From positions 4,030,001 to 4,094,000 of the forward strand of contig NC_014963.1 of NCBI RefSeq assembly GCF_000179915.2: DNA of 64,000 nucleotides, written 5' to 3'. The stretch's first letter is position 1, and each line of letters opens with the position of its first letter. Position numbers and translations under genes: made by a program. Shown one piece after another: positions 8,959 to 19,605 of the stretch. The notes below the pieces were generated by a model that saw only the letters and a program-made list of their open reading frames with translations, searched no databases and was not told where the DNA came from. This DNA is from Terriglobus saanensis SP1PR4 (lineage in GTDB: Bacteria; Acidobacteriota; Terriglobia; Terriglobales; Acidobacteriaceae).

Positions 8959-9072
8959 ACGACTCCCAGTCTATCGGATACGACCCTGCCTGTAACCGGA
9001 AGGGTACTTCTCCATGCAACTTCGCGCCGCAAGCCATCCCCCGGACAAGATAAAGCCATCCATTGCTAATAG

Positions 9073-10704
9073 ATGTCGATGATCCCCAATCCGGACCGAA
9101 GATCGTCCAGCGCAACCGATGCAGCGCTGCGGGAAAAGCTCGCCGAGGCCGTCGCCAGCGAGACGCGCGCCCTCACGCAACTGGAGCACGCGCACCATGC
9201 GATCGAGGCCCGCGACAAGTCTGTCGCCGTTTCCGATGAGCGCTCACGACAGCTTCTTCGCGCTAACCCTTTTGGAATCCTCATCGGTGGTCTGGACGGG
9301 AGCGTAGGCTACGTCAACCCGCCCCTTCTCAGTCTTTTGGGATACGCCCAGGAAGAGATCGACAACCCCGCATTTACTTGGCGGACGATCACGCCACCCG
9401 AGTTCGAAGAAGTTGACCGTAAGGCCATCGAAACGCTTCTCGCCACAGGCTCCTGCCCGGCGTACTACAAGGAGTACATCGCGCGCGACGGTCATCGCAT
9501 TCCCATTCTGATTGGGGCCGCACTGATTCCCAATTTGGAAGGCGGCCGGGATTTCGCCGCGTTCGTTACCGATCTCTCGCAACTGCGGCGGACGGAAGAA
9601 CAGCTCGCCGAGAGCCGCGCGTTGCTGGAAAAGCAGTACGCCGAAATGGAAGTGCTCTATCGCACAGCGCCCATCGGCCTTGCCTATTTCGACCCGAAGG
9701 ATTTCCGCTATCTCCGTCTCAACGATGCTCAAGCTGAGATCGTCGGTAAGCCCAAAGAGGAGATTCTGGGTCACTCCGTTACGGAGATTGCTCCCATCCA
9801 AGGCCTCCGCGAGATGTTTGAGCAGGTTGCTTCAGGTCAACCGGTCGTAAACCAGCTTCTTGAAGGTGAGTTGCCGGAACGTCCTGGAGAAAAGCGCGCC
9901 TGGACGGTGAACTACTTTCCCGTCTTCTCCCCGCAGGGAGAGGTCCAGGGCATTACCGCCGCTTCGCTGGAGATCACGGCACAAAAACGCGCAGAGTCGG
10001 CCCTTCGCCAGAATGAAAAGCTCGCCGCAGTCGGTCGTCTTGCCTCTTCGATTTCGCATGAGATCAATAACCCGCTTGAGGCCATCACAAATCTGCTCTA
10101 TCTAGCTCGGCACGAGGAAAATAGCGAAAAACGCAACAGTTACCTAGAAACCGCCGAACGCGAGGTCGCCCGCGTTTCGCAGATCGCTACCCAGACGTTG
10201 CGCTTCCATCGCCGGCCGGGTAAGCCTACCCATCTCACCGCCTCTGACCTGATCGAACCGGTTCTGGCCCTTTATGCAGGGCGTTTGACAAACTCCAGCA
10301 TTCGGATCAAACGCAGCTACCGTTCCAAGGACGCGTTCCCATGCATGGAAGGCGATATGCGCCAGGTCATCAATAATCTGATTGGAAATGCCATAGACGC
10401 CATGCGCTCTGGCGGAACGCTCCACGTCCGGAGCGCCAACCTGGTCGATCACCTCACCGGTCAACACTCTATGAGGATCACCTTCTCCGATAGTGGCATT
10501 GGCATGAGCCCGGAGACGATGCAGCGCCTCTTTGAGGCGTTTTATACGACCAAGGGCGCCAGTGGAACAGGTCTGGGTATGTGGATCTCAAAAGAGATCA
10601 TCGATAAACACGGTGGACGTCTCGCGATCCACTCCTCGGCCTCTGGTTCCCGTCGCGGGACCACGTTCCAGCTTTATCTGCCGACGACCTGCGTCGCGAT
10701 TTAG
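9073..10704 (+). CDS. PAS-PAS sensor histidine kinase (soluble)
   Basis: 543 residues. There is no transmembrane segment, so it is probably cytoplasmic. An N-terminal helix (20-60) leads into PAS domain 1 (about 58-170, LLRANPFGILIGGLDGSVGY) and PAS domain 2 (about 185-305, LYRTAPIGLAYFDPKDFRY). The HisKA phospho-acceptor is H329 in SSISHEINNPLEAITN. The HATPase domain shows the N box (NNLIGNAIDAM), G1 (DSGIGM) and G2 (GTGLGMWISKEI). No response regulator is adjacent, so the partner is an orphan elsewhere. It is divergent from the radical SAM gene. Confidence 0.92.
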   Translation: MSMIPNPDRRSSSATDAALREKLAEAVASETRALTQLEHAHHAIEARDKSVAVSDERSRQLLRANPFGILIGGLDGSVGYVNPPLLSLLGYAQEEIDNPAFTWRTITPPEFEEVDRKAIETLLATGSCPAYYKEYIARDGHRIPILIGAALIPNLEGGRDFAAFVTDLSQLRRTEEQLAESRALLEKQYAEMEVLYRTAPIGLAYFDPKDFRYLRLNDAQAEIVGKPKEEILGHSVTEIAPIQGLREMFEQVASGQPVVNQLLEGELPERPGEKRAWTVNYFPVFSPQGEVQGITAASLEITAQKRAESALRQNEKLAAVGRLASSISHEINNPLEAITNLLYLARHEENSEKRNSYLETAEREVARVSQIATQTLRFHRRPGKPTHLTASDLIEPVLALYAGRLTNSSIRIKRSYRSKDAFPCMEGDMRQVINNLIGNAIDAMRSGGTLHVRSANLVDHLTGQHSMRITFSDSGIGMSPETMQRLFEAFYTTKGASGTGLGMWISKEIIDKHGGRLAIHSSASGSRRGTTFQLYLPTTCVAI

Positions 10705-10824
10705 CCTAAATCGGGCAGAATGCACCGGACAGCGTAGAATAGAAAGGATGGGCTGAACGCCGTCCGGCGCGCCCGTGAACCCGCAAACACATTCGCAACC
10801 TTCAGAACAGGAAAAACCAAGCCA

Positions 10825-12651
10825 GTGAGTACCTCGAAGACCGCCCAGACGATTCGCAACATCGCCATCATTGCCCACGTCGATCACGGCAAAACCACGC
10901 TTGTGGATGCCATGCTTCGCCAAAGCGGCACCTTCCGCGCCAACGAAGCCGTGGCCGACCGCGTCATGGACTCGAACGATCTCGAACGCGAGCGCGGTAT
11001 CACCATTCTGGCCAAGAACACCGCCGTTGAGTATGGCGACGGCAAGATCAACATCGTGGACACACCGGGCCACGCCGACTTTGGCGGAGAAGTAGAACGC
11101 GCACTGAAGATGGTCGACGGCGTCGTCCTTCTTGTGGATGCCTCGGAAGGTCCCCTTCCCCAAACGCGTTACGTTCTGATGAAAGCCCTCGAAGCCGGTC
11201 TGACACCGATTCTCGTCGTCAACAAGATCGATCGCCCTGACGCGCGTCCCCAGGAAGTCCTGAACGAGGTTTATGACCTCTTCATCGACCTCGACGCCCG
11301 CGAAGACCAGCTCGACTTTCCCGTCGTTTACACCAACGGTAAGGCCGGTACGGCCACCATGGATCTCGCTAAGCCCGGCACAGATCTCGGTCCCCTCTTC
11401 GAGACCATCGTCAGCACGATCCAGCCTGCCAAGGGCGATCCCGAAGGCACACTGCAGATCCTGGTCACGAACCTGGATTACTCCGACTACCTCGGCCGCC
11501 TGGGTATTGCACGCGTCTTCAACGGCACGCTGCGTAACGGAGACACGGTCAACGTGGCAAAGCTCGACGGCACGATGCAGCAGGTAAAGGTCAGCAAGCT
11601 CTTCTCCTTCTCCGGCCTGAAGCGTACGGACATTGAAGAGACCACCACGGGCGACATCATCGCCGTCGCCGGTATCCCCGGTCTGACGATCGGTGAGAGC
11701 CTTTGCTCCCTTGTGGATCCTTCGCCCCTACCGCAGATCAACATCGATGAGCCGACGATCGCCATTCAGTTCTCGGTCAACAACTCGCCCTTCGCCGGTC
11801 GCGAAGGGCAGTACGTCACCAGCCGTAATATCCGCGAGCGTCTCGACCGCGAGCTTCTCACCAACGTCTCCATTCGCGTGGAAGACACCGGCTCACCCGA
11901 TACCTTCAAGGTTCTGGGCCGTGGTGAACTTCAGCTTGCCGTTCTGATCGAAATGATGCGCCGCGAGAGCTTCGAGCTCATGGTCGGACGTCCTGAGATC
12001 GTGACCAAGCGCATCAACGGCGAACTGATGGAGCCGGTGGAGTACGTGACCATCGACGTTCCGGAAGAGTTTGCCGGGACCGTCATCCAGAAGCTTGGAC
12101 CGCGCAAGGGCGAAATGGTCAAGATGCACGGCGCTGCCCGTACCCGCATGGAATTCAAGGTACCGTCGCGCGGCCTGATCGGCCTGCGTTCGGAGATGTT
12201 GACCGAAACGCGCGGCACGATCGTAATGAACTCGCTCTTCGATGGCTACATCGCCTACCAGGGAGAGATTCCGCAGCGTCCTTCGGGCGCTCTGATCTCT
12301 GACCGTACCGGCACCACCACCACCTATGCGCTCAACGGTCTGCAGGACCGCGGCGTGCTCTTCATGGGTGAAGGCGTGGAAGTTTACGAGGGCATGATCG
12401 TGGGCGAGCATTCGCGCGACAACGATCTCGATGTGAACGCGGTACGCGAAAAGAAGCTCACGAACATGCGTGCTTCTTCCGCGGACGATGCGCTTCGCCT
12501 CGTTCCCTACAAGCAGCTCACCCTGGAACAATGCATCGAGTTCATCGCAGAAGACGAACTTGTTGAAGTGACGCCAAAGTCGCTTCGCATGCGCAAGAAG
12601 GTGCTCCAGGCCAACCGTCGACCGCGCCGCAACCAGACCGTCGACGCATAG
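10825..12651 (+). CDS. typA: Ribosome-associated GTPase TypA/BipA
   Basis: 608 residues from a GTG start at 10825. All translational-GTPase motifs are present: [12 protein letters not shown] (G1), RGITI (G2), [12 protein letters not shown] (G3) and NKIDRPDA (G4). The EF-G-like domains and the TypA-specific C-terminal domain ([18 protein letters not shown]) follow. The length is normal for the family. TypA binds the ribosome and is needed for ribosome assembly and stress or low-temperature growth. It stands alone, closed by a hairpin at 12669-12700. Confidence 0.97.
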   Translation: MSTSKTAQTIRNIAIIAHVDHGKTTLVDAMLRQSGTFRANEAVADRVMDSNDLERERGITILAKNTAVEYGDGKINIVDTPGHADFGGEVERALKMVDGVVLLVDASEGPLPQTRYVLMKALEAGLTPILVVNKIDRPDARPQEVLNEVYDLFIDLDAREDQLDFPVVYTNGKAGTATMDLAKPGTDLGPLFETIVSTIQPAKGDPEGTLQILVTNLDYSDYLGRLGIARVFNGTLRNGDTVNVAKLDGTMQQVKVSKLFSFSGLKRTDIEETTTGDIIAVAGIPGLTIGESLCSLVDPSPLPQINIDEPTIAIQFSVNNSPFAGREGQYVTSRNIRERLDRELLTNVSIRVEDTGSPDTFKVLGRGELQLAVLIEMMRRESFELMVGRPEIVTKRINGELMEPVEYVTIDVPEEFAGTVIQKLGPRKGEMVKMHGAARTRMEFKVPSRGLIGLRSEMLTETRGTIVMNSLFDGYIAYQGEIPQRPSGALISDRTGTTTTYALNGLQDRGVLFMGEGVEVYEGMIVGEHSRDNDLDVNAVREKKLTNMRASSADDALRLVPYKQLTLEQCIEFIAEDELVEVTPKSLRMRKKVLQANRRPRRNQTVDA

Positions 12652-12668
12652 AAACAGAAAGTACCAAC

Positions 12669-12700
12669 GGAGATGCCGGGCGATGACGTCCGGCATCTTC
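12669..12700 (+). terminator. Hairpin after typA
   Basis: AGATGCCGG (12671-12679) pairs with CCGGCATCT (12690-12698) around a 10-nt loop, extended by flanking G-T/G-C pairs. It starts 18 nt after the typA stop. Only a short T-run follows. Confidence 0.5.
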
Positions 12701-12776
12701 CGTTTGGGCGACAATTCACAAACCCCTCTGCTACCGTCATACAGAGCACGAAGAACAGGCAACGGCGAAACAGACA

Positions 12777-13079
12777 ATGGCGCAGATACCTCCCCAGACC
12801 GCTCCCGTAACCACGACGCATGCCGTACCTGCGCCCATCTGGCTACAGCGCCTCTCGCTCTTTATCCTTGTGATCTTCTGCATCTATCTGGGCGGCCTGC
12901 TCACCATCCTTCCGTGGTGGAAGGAGATGTGGGACCACAATCCCTATCTTCTTTCCCATCCGCAGCTTGCAGCTCTGCTGCATAGCGGGGCGGTCAAAGG
13001 GCTGCTCAGCGGCCTGGGCATCATCGATGTCTGGATCGGCATCTCGGAACTGGTGCAGTACCGAGATTATCGCGGCTAG
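12777..13079 (+). CDS. Small membrane protein of unknown function
   Basis: 100 residues. A proline-rich N terminus is followed by one clear membrane helix (about 24-48, LSLFILVIFCIYLGGLLTILPWW), then a weaker hydrophobic stretch (GLLSGLGIIDVWIGISELV). I recognise no family. It is followed 28 nt later by the LOG-family gene on the same strand and could be cotranscribed with it. Confidence 0.6.
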   Translation: MAQIPPQTAPVTTTHAVPAPIWLQRLSLFILVIFCIYLGGLLTILPWWKEMWDHNPYLLSHPQLAALLHSGAVKGLLSGLGIIDVWIGISELVQYRDYRG

Positions 13080-13107
13080 TTACAGCGGGCGTAGCATCAA
13101 ACGCATC

Positions 13108-14037
13108 ATGCCTTTTGACGATCCGACGCCACTCGACTCCGCATCCCTCGCCTACGAAAACTCCGACTTTCTAAACTCCCCCGACGCACGCATTCTCCGC
13201 ATTATGGCGGAGTATACCGAGCCCATGGCCCGCTTTCGCCGCGAGCGAATCCAGGACACCGTCGTTTTCTTCGGCTCCGCGCGCTTCGACGCGCTCGACG
13301 ATGCTCACCAGAAGATGCTGTTACTGGAGAACACCGGATCCGTCGAAACAAGCACGGAGGCCGACGCTCAACATAAAGCTGCGGTAGCAAATGTCGAGAT
13401 GGCCCACTACTACGAGGATGCTCGTCAGCTTGCCCATCTCTGGACCGAGTTCGCACGCAAGCTTCCGGGTAAACGTCATCGCTACGTCGTTACCTCGGGC
13501 GGGGGCCCGGGAATTATGGAAGCCGCCAATCGCGGTGCGTATGAAGCAGGCGGAAAGACCATCGGTCTGAACATCAAGCTGCCGTTTGAGCAGCGACCGA
13601 ATCCTTACATCACACCCGCGCTGAACTTCGAGTTCCACTACTTCTTCATGCGCAAGTTCTGGTTTGCTTATCTCGCGAAGGCGCTCGTGGTCTTCCCTGG
13701 TGGCTTCGGCACGCTGGACGAGATGTTCGAACTCTTGACGCTGGCACAGACGCACAAGCTCGCCAAGAAGATGACCATCGTCATTTACGGTTCGGAGTAC
13801 TGGAAGTCCGTCATCAACCTGGACGCTCTTGCCGATAAAGGTGCGATTGCGGTGAAGGACAAAGAGCTCTTCCGCTTTGCGGACACTCCGGAAGACGCCT
13901 TCCGCATGCTTCGCGAAGGCATCCTTGCGCAGGACGCGGACTGCTGCCCCGGAGAGACCTTCACGCCCATCCCGGATACGCCAGCACCCAGTGCGCAGGA
14001 GGAACTGGGGCCGGATATCGCGAAGACGCTGCGCTAA
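13108..14037 (+). CDS. LOG-family protein (lysine decarboxylase-like, TIGR00730 type)
   Basis: 309 residues from the ATG at 13108 (MPFDDPTP). A frame from 12967 overlaps the preceding gene and is rejected. It shows GGGPGIMEAANRGA and the diagnostic PGGFGTLDEMFELLT motif (PGGxGTxxE) of phosphoribohydrolases that release cytokinin-like bases from nucleoside 5'-monophosphates. The N-terminal ~70 residues are longer than in short LOG proteins and resemble the larger class II-like bacterial forms. The stop codon overlaps that of the convergent alpha-glucosidase gene (CTAA, 14034-14037). Confidence 0.85.
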   Translation: MPFDDPTPLDSASLAYENSDFLNSPDARILRIMAEYTEPMARFRRERIQDTVVFFGSARFDALDDAHQKMLLLENTGSVETSTEADAQHKAAVANVEMAHYYEDARQLAHLWTEFARKLPGKRHRYVVTSGGGPGIMEAANRGAYEAGGKTIGLNIKLPFEQRPNPYITPALNFEFHYFFMRKFWFAYLAKALVVFPGGFGTLDEMFELLTLAQTHKLAKKMTIVIYGSEYWKSVINLDALADKGAIAVKDKELFRFADTPEDAFRMLREGILAQDADCCPGETFTPIPDTPAPSAQEELGPDIAKTLR

Positions 14038-15800
14038 AACTTGGCTTCGCCGATGAACACTCCGAAGGCTGGCAGCGTGACGGCATCGAGACTCATGCCG
14101 CCCATGCCGCCGTCGGTCCGCATCATGCCGCGCAGAAAGCTCCCGCGTATGCCAAGCTTGTTCACCTGCGCACGCAGATGCAGCGTCACAGGCTTCGCCG
14201 AAAGGTTGCAGGCAATGACAACCGGCGCCGTGTCACGAACACGACGAACCCAGACCAGCGCGTTGTCCGCATCCTGATCGATCATGATCTGCTCTCCCGT
14301 ATGCAGTGCTGGATTTGCCCGCCGCAGCGCGATGAGTTCGCGATACCACTGCAGGATCGAATGGTCCTTCTCTGCAGCGACATTGACCGTGACGAAGTTC
14401 GCAGGGATCGGCAGCCACGGCTCGCCAGTGGTGAATCCTGCGTGCGCCGTGTCGTCCCACTGCATCGGTGTGCGCTCGCCGTCGCGTCCCTTTTCTTTTG
14501 GCCAACCGGCGATGCCGCGCGGATCGCGCACGTCTTCTTTCTTCATCGGTGTGGTCGTCTGCATGCCGATCTCTTCACCCTGATAGACCAGCGCTGAGGA
14601 GTGAGAAGTCAGAAGAATCGTCGCCAGCACCTTCGCGATTTCGGCGTTGTGCGCGCCGTCGCCGTAGCGGTCCCAGCTTCTTGGCCGGTCGTGATTGTCG
14701 AAGACCAACAGCGGTACATTGCCGCCGAGCTGCGTCTCTGCTTCCGTCAGCTTGGCGCGAAAGGCTGCAGCATCCAACTTGTTCAGGAACCCGAGGCTGG
14801 TGTCCATTGGCATCTGCAACTCGTCATGCTTCGCACCGAACCATGCAGCCATCTCCGCCGTCGTACCGGTATAGATCTCGCCCACCAGAACGCGCTGTCC
14901 CGCATAGCTGTCGGTCACACGACGCAGATCGCGCATCACATCGTGGACCTCGGGGAGATTGCGCTGGTACTCCATCGACGTGCCCGGTTCGCCATACTCA
15001 TTCGCACCCGGCACTGATGGAGAATCGCGCAGAGTTGGATCTTCAAAAAGGGTATTGACCGCGTCGAGGCGGAAACCGGCGACGCCTTTGTTCAACCAGA
15101 ATCGCGCTGCATCGAACATCGCCTTCTTCACGGCCGGGTTGCGCCAGTTCAGGTCGGGTTGCTCGATCGCAAAGTAGTGGTAGTAGAACTGGCCCGTCTT
15201 CGCGTCGTACTCCCAAGCCGATTGCGCGATGCGGTTCACCCAGTTGTTCGGTGGAGCAGGCAGAGCCTGTCCGTCAACGGCCTTGCCGTCACGCCAGATA
15301 AACCAATCGCGCTTTGGATTTGTCTTCGAGCTACGCGACTCCACAAACCACGGATGCTGGTCGCTAGTGTGATTCAGCACAAGGTCCATCAGAACGCGGA
15401 TGCCGCGACGGCTGGCTTCCTGCACCAGGTTGTCGAAGTCTTCCATCGTGCCGTACTGCGGATCGATAGCCGTGTAATCGGAGATGTCGTAGCCGAAGTC
15501 CTTTTGCGGCGAGGGGTAGATCGGTGTGAGCCAGATCGCGTCCACACCCAGCGTGCGCAGGTAATCGAATCGCTGCGTGATGCCCTTCAGATCTCCGACG
15601 CCGTCGCCGTTCGAGTCCTGGAAGCTGCGCGGGTAAATCTCGTAGATCACCGCCGTCTTCCACCATGGCTCGCTCGTCATGCCGTTGCCGCGCCAGCCCG
15701 GATGGGCCAATTGCTGCGCGGGAGCAGAAAGAGCGAGGAGCAAACACAGAGAAGCGAAGAGCAAATACGGAGACACAACCAACTTCAGGGACCTGTACAT
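14034..15800 (-). CDS. Secreted GH13 alpha-glucosidase / alpha-amylase family enzyme
   Basis: 588 residues with an N-terminal signal peptide (SPYLLFASLCLLLALSAPAQ). The GH13 barrel begins at WWKTAVIYEIYPRSFQDSNGDG. The conserved regions are intact: DLVLNHTSDQHPWF, GFRLDAVNTL (nucleophile D246), GEIYTG (acid/base E308) and FDNHDRPR (D371). The QDSNGDGVGDL start and overall length fit the oligo-1,6-glucosidase / alpha-glucosidase subfamilies that hydrolyse maltose or isomaltose-type sugars. Export to the periplasm is notable, since many relatives are cytoplasmic. The gene is isolated, with no maltose regulator or transporter beside it. Confidence 0.92.
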   Translation of the reverse strand: MYRSLKLVVSPYLLFASLCLLLALSAPAQQLAHPGWRGNGMTSEPWWKTAVIYEIYPRSFQDSNGDGVGDLKGITQRFDYLRTLGVDAIWLTPIYPSPQKDFGYDISDYTAIDPQYGTMEDFDNLVQEASRRGIRVLMDLVLNHTSDQHPWFVESRSSKTNPKRDWFIWRDGKAVDGQALPAPPNNWVNRIAQSAWEYDAKTGQFYYHYFAIEQPDLNWRNPAVKKAMFDAARFWLNKGVAGFRLDAVNTLFEDPTLRDSPSVPGANEYGEPGTSMEYQRNLPEVHDVMRDLRRVTDSYAGQRVLVGEIYTGTTAEMAAWFGAKHDELQMPMDTSLGFLNKLDAAAFRAKLTEAETQLGGNVPLLVFDNHDRPRSWDRYGDGAHNAEIAKVLATILLTSHSSALVYQGEEIGMQTTTPMKKEDVRDPRGIAGWPKEKGRDGERTPMQWDDTAHAGFTTGEPWLPIPANFVTVNVAAEKDHSILQWYRELIALRRANPALHTGEQIMIDQDADNALVWVRRVRDTAPVVIACNLSAKPVTLHLRAQVNKLGIRGSFLRGMMRTDGGMGGMSLDAVTLPAFGVFIGEAKF

Positions 15801-15840
15801 ACTCCCAACTTATCCCTTGCATGCTGGCACCGCAAAGAAT

Positions 15841-17520
15841 CTACTTCGGTGCCGCCATCTTCGTGGTGTCTTTCTTGTCTTCATCCTTCTGCTTCAGATC
15901 CAGACCAAAATGCGGTTCGTCCTTCGTTCCTGTGATCTTGAAGGGGATCTCCGCGCCGGCGTTGTTCTTCTGGAAGAAGGGATCAACCGCCTTCAGAAGA
16001 AAACTCTTCCAACTCGTCGTCATCTGGCTCAGCTTGGCCTTTGTCCGTACCTTGCCGTGGAAGTCGAAGTGCTGCCCGTCGAGCGAATAGTCTCCGTCTG
16101 CCACCACCTGGGCACCGGGCATGACGTACAGGAGGTCTTTGATGGAGATGTTCGATTTCTGCAGGTTGAAGCGTCCGTTCATGGTCGAACTGACCGCGCT
16201 TGCATCTTCTTTGTTCGCCTTTTTCGGATTTCCCTGCGCGCGCTCACTCATCATGTCGATCTTGCTCTGGATCTTGTCGCTGGAGAACTTTGCACCGCGG
16301 ATGGTGAAGCGTCCGTTATGCAACTCCACCTTCTTCGACACAGGCACCTGGCCCGGCGGAATATGCAGGTTCGTCTTCATGGAAAGCGCGCCTGTCATCA
16401 ATGCCGGAGATGTCTTCACGGAAAGTTGCAGCATGTCTTCGATCCGCGCCTGCGGCATATCCACGTCCAGGTAGATGTCGTGGCCGATCGACTTTCCGTC
16501 ATCATTCTTCACGCGCACGATATGGCCGGTGGCGAAGAAGTGCGAATGGAGCATCCACGCCTCTACTGGCTGCAGCAGAACATCGCCGCTGGTTCCGTCG
16601 ACGATCGCGTGATACTTCGTATGCAGAGGCACCGGATGATTGCTAACATCCAACGAAAAATCAGGAACATCCGCTTCGCCATCCGTGGTAATCCCCTCCA
16701 GCACGCCGCCAAACTTCCCCTTCGCGGAGAGCGTGCCGCCGAGGCCTTTGATCGTGTTCATGTCGGCGTGGTCGAAGCTGTAGTCTCCGTCCAGCGGCGT
16801 CTGGCGCGGATCGTCCGCGTTCCACGGGCCAAAGTGCCCGACGGCGTGGATATCTCCCACCGGCTTCGGATTGACCAGCGTGGCTTCGTATCTGAACGGC
16901 TGCGTGCGCGCGTATTCGGTCAGCACAACACGTTGCACATCAAACTCCAGCGGAAGTTTTCCAGGCTTGTCGGTCTCCATCACCACAACAGCGTCGTGGA
17001 CAAAGATTCGGTCGACAAAGACGGATTCCTTTGGAGCCTCATTCGTTTCTTTGCGCTTGTCGTTGCCCTGCTTGAGCAGTGGGCCAGCGCGTTGCGTGCC
17101 CGGGGGAAGATGCAGACGCACGCCACGCACTATGACGTTTCCTATCCGCATAGGTTGCCGCAGAAACGCCTTGTAGCTGGTGTGGAACTCGAACTCCTGC
17201 ACCTCCAGCATGGGCAGAACACGCTGTTTACCCTGGTCGTTGGTATTCACGATGTACATCACGCGCAGACCGGAACCGGTCACGCCGAAGCCTTTGGAGG
17301 CACCGATGTGCAGCTCATCCAACTCCACCGGAGAGTGAAAGCGCGCCGAAAGCGTGTCCACAACGCGTTTGCGCAGGATCGGCTCCAGATGTTTCGCAAC
17401 ATAGATGAACGCGAGCACCAACAGCAAAAAAAGGCCACCGGTCACTCCAGCTACCCATTTCCAGACTCGTCCCCGTTTTGGAGTGGCTCTTTTTTCTTCG
17501 GCTGTCAGATCTTCGTTCAC
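15841..17520 (-). CDS. AsmA-like inner-membrane protein
   Basis: 559 residues, using the GTG at 17518-17520, which has AGGA six bases upstream; a TTG two codons earlier is possible. One N-terminal membrane helix (WVAGVTGGLFLLLVLAFIYVA) is followed by a long, repetitive beta-rich periplasmic region of the AsmA / DUF748 type, ending in GTKDEPHFGLDLKQKDEDKK. Such proteins form bridges or channels that move phospholipids between the inner and outer membranes or influence outer-membrane assembly. No domain marks a specific role. It is divergent from the ABC-F gene. Confidence 0.75.
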   Translation of the reverse strand: MNEDLTAEEKRATPKRGRVWKWVAGVTGGLFLLLVLAFIYVAKHLEPILRKRVVDTLSARFHSPVELDELHIGASKGFGVTGSGLRVMYIVNTNDQGKQRVLPMLEVQEFEFHTSYKAFLRQPMRIGNVIVRGVRLHLPPGTQRAGPLLKQGNDKRKETNEAPKESVFVDRIFVHDAVVVMETDKPGKLPLEFDVQRVVLTEYARTQPFRYEATLVNPKPVGDIHAVGHFGPWNADDPRQTPLDGDYSFDHADMNTIKGLGGTLSAKGKFGGVLEGITTDGEADVPDFSLDVSNHPVPLHTKYHAIVDGTSGDVLLQPVEAWMLHSHFFATGHIVRVKNDDGKSIGHDIYLDVDMPQARIEDMLQLSVKTSPALMTGALSMKTNLHIPPGQVPVSKKVELHNGRFTIRGAKFSSDKIQSKIDMMSERAQGNPKKANKEDASAVSSTMNGRFNLQKSNISIKDLLYVMPGAQVVADGDYSLDGQHFDFHGKVRTKAKLSQMTTSWKSFLLKAVDPFFQKNNAGAEIPFKITGTKDEPHFGLDLKQKDEDKKDTTKMAAPK

Positions 17521-17609
17521 GCTCAATCCTCGCTTACTTTTTGTCAGATGCGCTCTATCGCTGCCGCGCTCCGATTTTCGGGAGGTTTACTGATGCGAAA
17601 ATAGAGGAG

Positions 17610-19532
17610 ATGCTTCAAATTTCAGACGGCCAGAAACGATTCGGCCACAAACTCCTCTTCGAAGGCGCCAACTGGCTGATTACCCCCGATGAACGCACCG
17701 GCCTGGTCGGCGGCAACGGCACGGGCAAATCCACGTTGCTCAAGGTTATCGCGGGATTCGATTCCCTCGATGGCGGCACCATGCAGCGCTCCAAGGGCCT
17801 GACCATTGGTTACCTGCCCCAGGACGGCCTCGCCCTCTCCGGACGCACCGTTTTTGAGGAGTGCCTCTCCGTCTTCCATGCCGTACAGAGCATGGAGCTT
17901 GAGATGGAGACGCTTTCCACCAAGCTCGCCGAACTCGATCCCGTCTCCACCGAGTATGCTGCTGCTGCAGACCGCTTCTCCGAGGTTTCGGATACCCTGC
18001 ACACCCACGATCTCTACAATTTGGACGCACAGGTCGGCGCGGTCCTCGGTGGCCTTGGCTTCAGCAAGGAAGACTGGGCCCGGCGCACGGAGGAGTTCTC
18101 CGGTGGCTGGCAGATGCGCATCGCGCTCGCCAAGCTTCTACTGGAAAAGCCCGCTCTTTTACTTCTCGACGAGCCGACGAACCATCTCGACCTCGAAACA
18201 CGCAACTGGCTGGAAGACTACCTCCGGAACTATCCGCGCGCCTTCATCCTGATCTCGCATGACCGTTATTTCTTAGACGTCACCGTCAACAAGATCACGG
18301 AGGTATGGAACAAGCGGCTGCACTTCTACACCGGCGGCTACGAGAAGTTCGTCAAGCAGAAGGACGAGCGCCGCACCCAGCTGATGTCTGCGTACAAGAA
18401 CCAGAAGGACCGCATCGAGCAGCTGGAGGCCTTCATCTCGCGCTTCCGCGCGCAGGCCACGAAGGCCAAGCAGGTGCAGTCTCGCATCAAGGAACTGGAA
18501 AAGATCGAGCGCATCGAAGTTCCGGAGGAAGAAGAGACGATCCACTTCTCCTTCCCGCAGCCGCCGGTCTCCGGACGCACCGTCTGCGAGGTCACGAACC
18601 TCTCCAAGAGTTATGGCGAGAAGCAGGTCCTCTCCAACGTCAACTTCACCATCGAACGCGGCGACCGTATCGCTCTGGTCGGTCCCAACGGTGCAGGTAA
18701 ATCGACGCTTATCCGCATGCTTTCCCTGCTGGAAGAACCCACCTCAGGCACCGTCCGGCATGGGCACAATGTGCAGTCGGATTACTTCGCGCAGGACCAG
18801 TACAAGGTGCTCGATCCGAATGCGAAGATGCTGGACGACATCTCGTCCTCGGCGCCGCGCGTGGCGACGACCGATCTGCGCAACCTGCTGGGCGCCTTCC
18901 TCTTTTCTGGCGACGACGTCTTCAAGCAGCTGGGTGTACTCTCCGGCGGAGAGCGCAATCGCTACGCCATGGCCCGCATGCTTGTTTCTCCCGCAAACTT
19001 CGTGCTGCTCGACGAGCCGACGAACCATCTCGACCTTCGCGCCAAGGACGTCCTGCTGGACGCCATCCGCGCCTTCACCGGAACCGTGCTCTTCGTCTCG
19101 CACGATCGCTACTTTATCGATGGCCTGGCGACACGCGTCTTCGAGGTGGAGCACGGCGGCGTGCAGGTCTTCCCCGGCAACTACGAGGACTATCTCTGGC
19201 GCAAACAGGGTGGTCCGGAAGCGATTGTCCAGTCCCTCAAGCCGACGCCGCCTCCCATTGTCAGCGTCCCCACGTCCGCTCCGGCTGCCAACGTGAAGCG
19301 CCTGAATCCGATCAAGCTCAAGCAGCTACAGGATCGGCTCATCTTTACCGAAAATGAGATGCCGCGTATCGAAGAGCAGATTACGCAGCACGAAACGGAC
19401 CTGAGCACCTTCCGTTCCGCCGAGGAGTCGCAGCGCCTCAGCAACGCCATCGCCGAGCTTCGGGCGAAGCATGAGGCCTTGATGCACGAGTGGGAAGAGA
19501 TCTCCATCGCGCTGGAAGAGCAGACAGTTTAG
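17610..19532 (+). CDS. ABC-F family ATPase (Uup/EttA-like)
   Basis: 640 residues from the ATG at 17610, preceded by GAGGAG; the frame extends upstream to 17478 but overlaps the divergent gene. Two nucleotide-binding domains without membrane segments: Walker A GGNGTGKSTLLK and GPNGAGKSTLIR, signatures FSGGWQMRIAL and LSGGERNRYAM, each followed by a Walker B with DEPTNHLDL. A charged interdomain linker (about residues 245-310) and a C-terminal coiled coil (about 565-635) are present. ABC-F proteins act at the ribosomal E site to rescue stalled translation or protect from antibiotics. Which subfamily this is cannot be settled by eye. Confidence 0.93.
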   Translation: MLQISDGQKRFGHKLLFEGANWLITPDERTGLVGGNGTGKSTLLKVIAGFDSLDGGTMQRSKGLTIGYLPQDGLALSGRTVFEECLSVFHAVQSMELEMETLSTKLAELDPVSTEYAAAADRFSEVSDTLHTHDLYNLDAQVGAVLGGLGFSKEDWARRTEEFSGGWQMRIALAKLLLEKPALLLLDEPTNHLDLETRNWLEDYLRNYPRAFILISHDRYFLDVTVNKITEVWNKRLHFYTGGYEKFVKQKDERRTQLMSAYKNQKDRIEQLEAFISRFRAQATKAKQVQSRIKELEKIERIEVPEEEETIHFSFPQPPVSGRTVCEVTNLSKSYGEKQVLSNVNFTIERGDRIALVGPNGAGKSTLIRMLSLLEEPTSGTVRHGHNVQSDYFAQDQYKVLDPNAKMLDDISSSAPRVATTDLRNLLGAFLFSGDDVFKQLGVLSGGERNRYAMARMLVSPANFVLLDEPTNHLDLRAKDVLLDAIRAFTGTVLFVSHDRYFIDGLATRVFEVEHGGVQVFPGNYEDYLWRKQGGPEAIVQSLKPTPPPIVSVPTSAPAANVKRLNPIKLKQLQDRLIFTENEMPRIEEQITQHETDLSTFRSAEESQRLSNAIAELRAKHEALMHEWEEISIALEEQTV

Positions 19533-19605
19533 CCTCAACAGATTCCGTACACATACACCGCCGGTTCACGTATCTTGAGGTGACTCCGAGCCAGAGGAAA
19601 ACCAG

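Noticed and set aside
15679-17604. Long open frame of about 640 codons on the plus strand opposite the AsmA-like gene
   Set aside because: It mirrors the codon structure of the minus-strand gene, which has a membrane anchor and family features. The plus frame has no recognisable domain.
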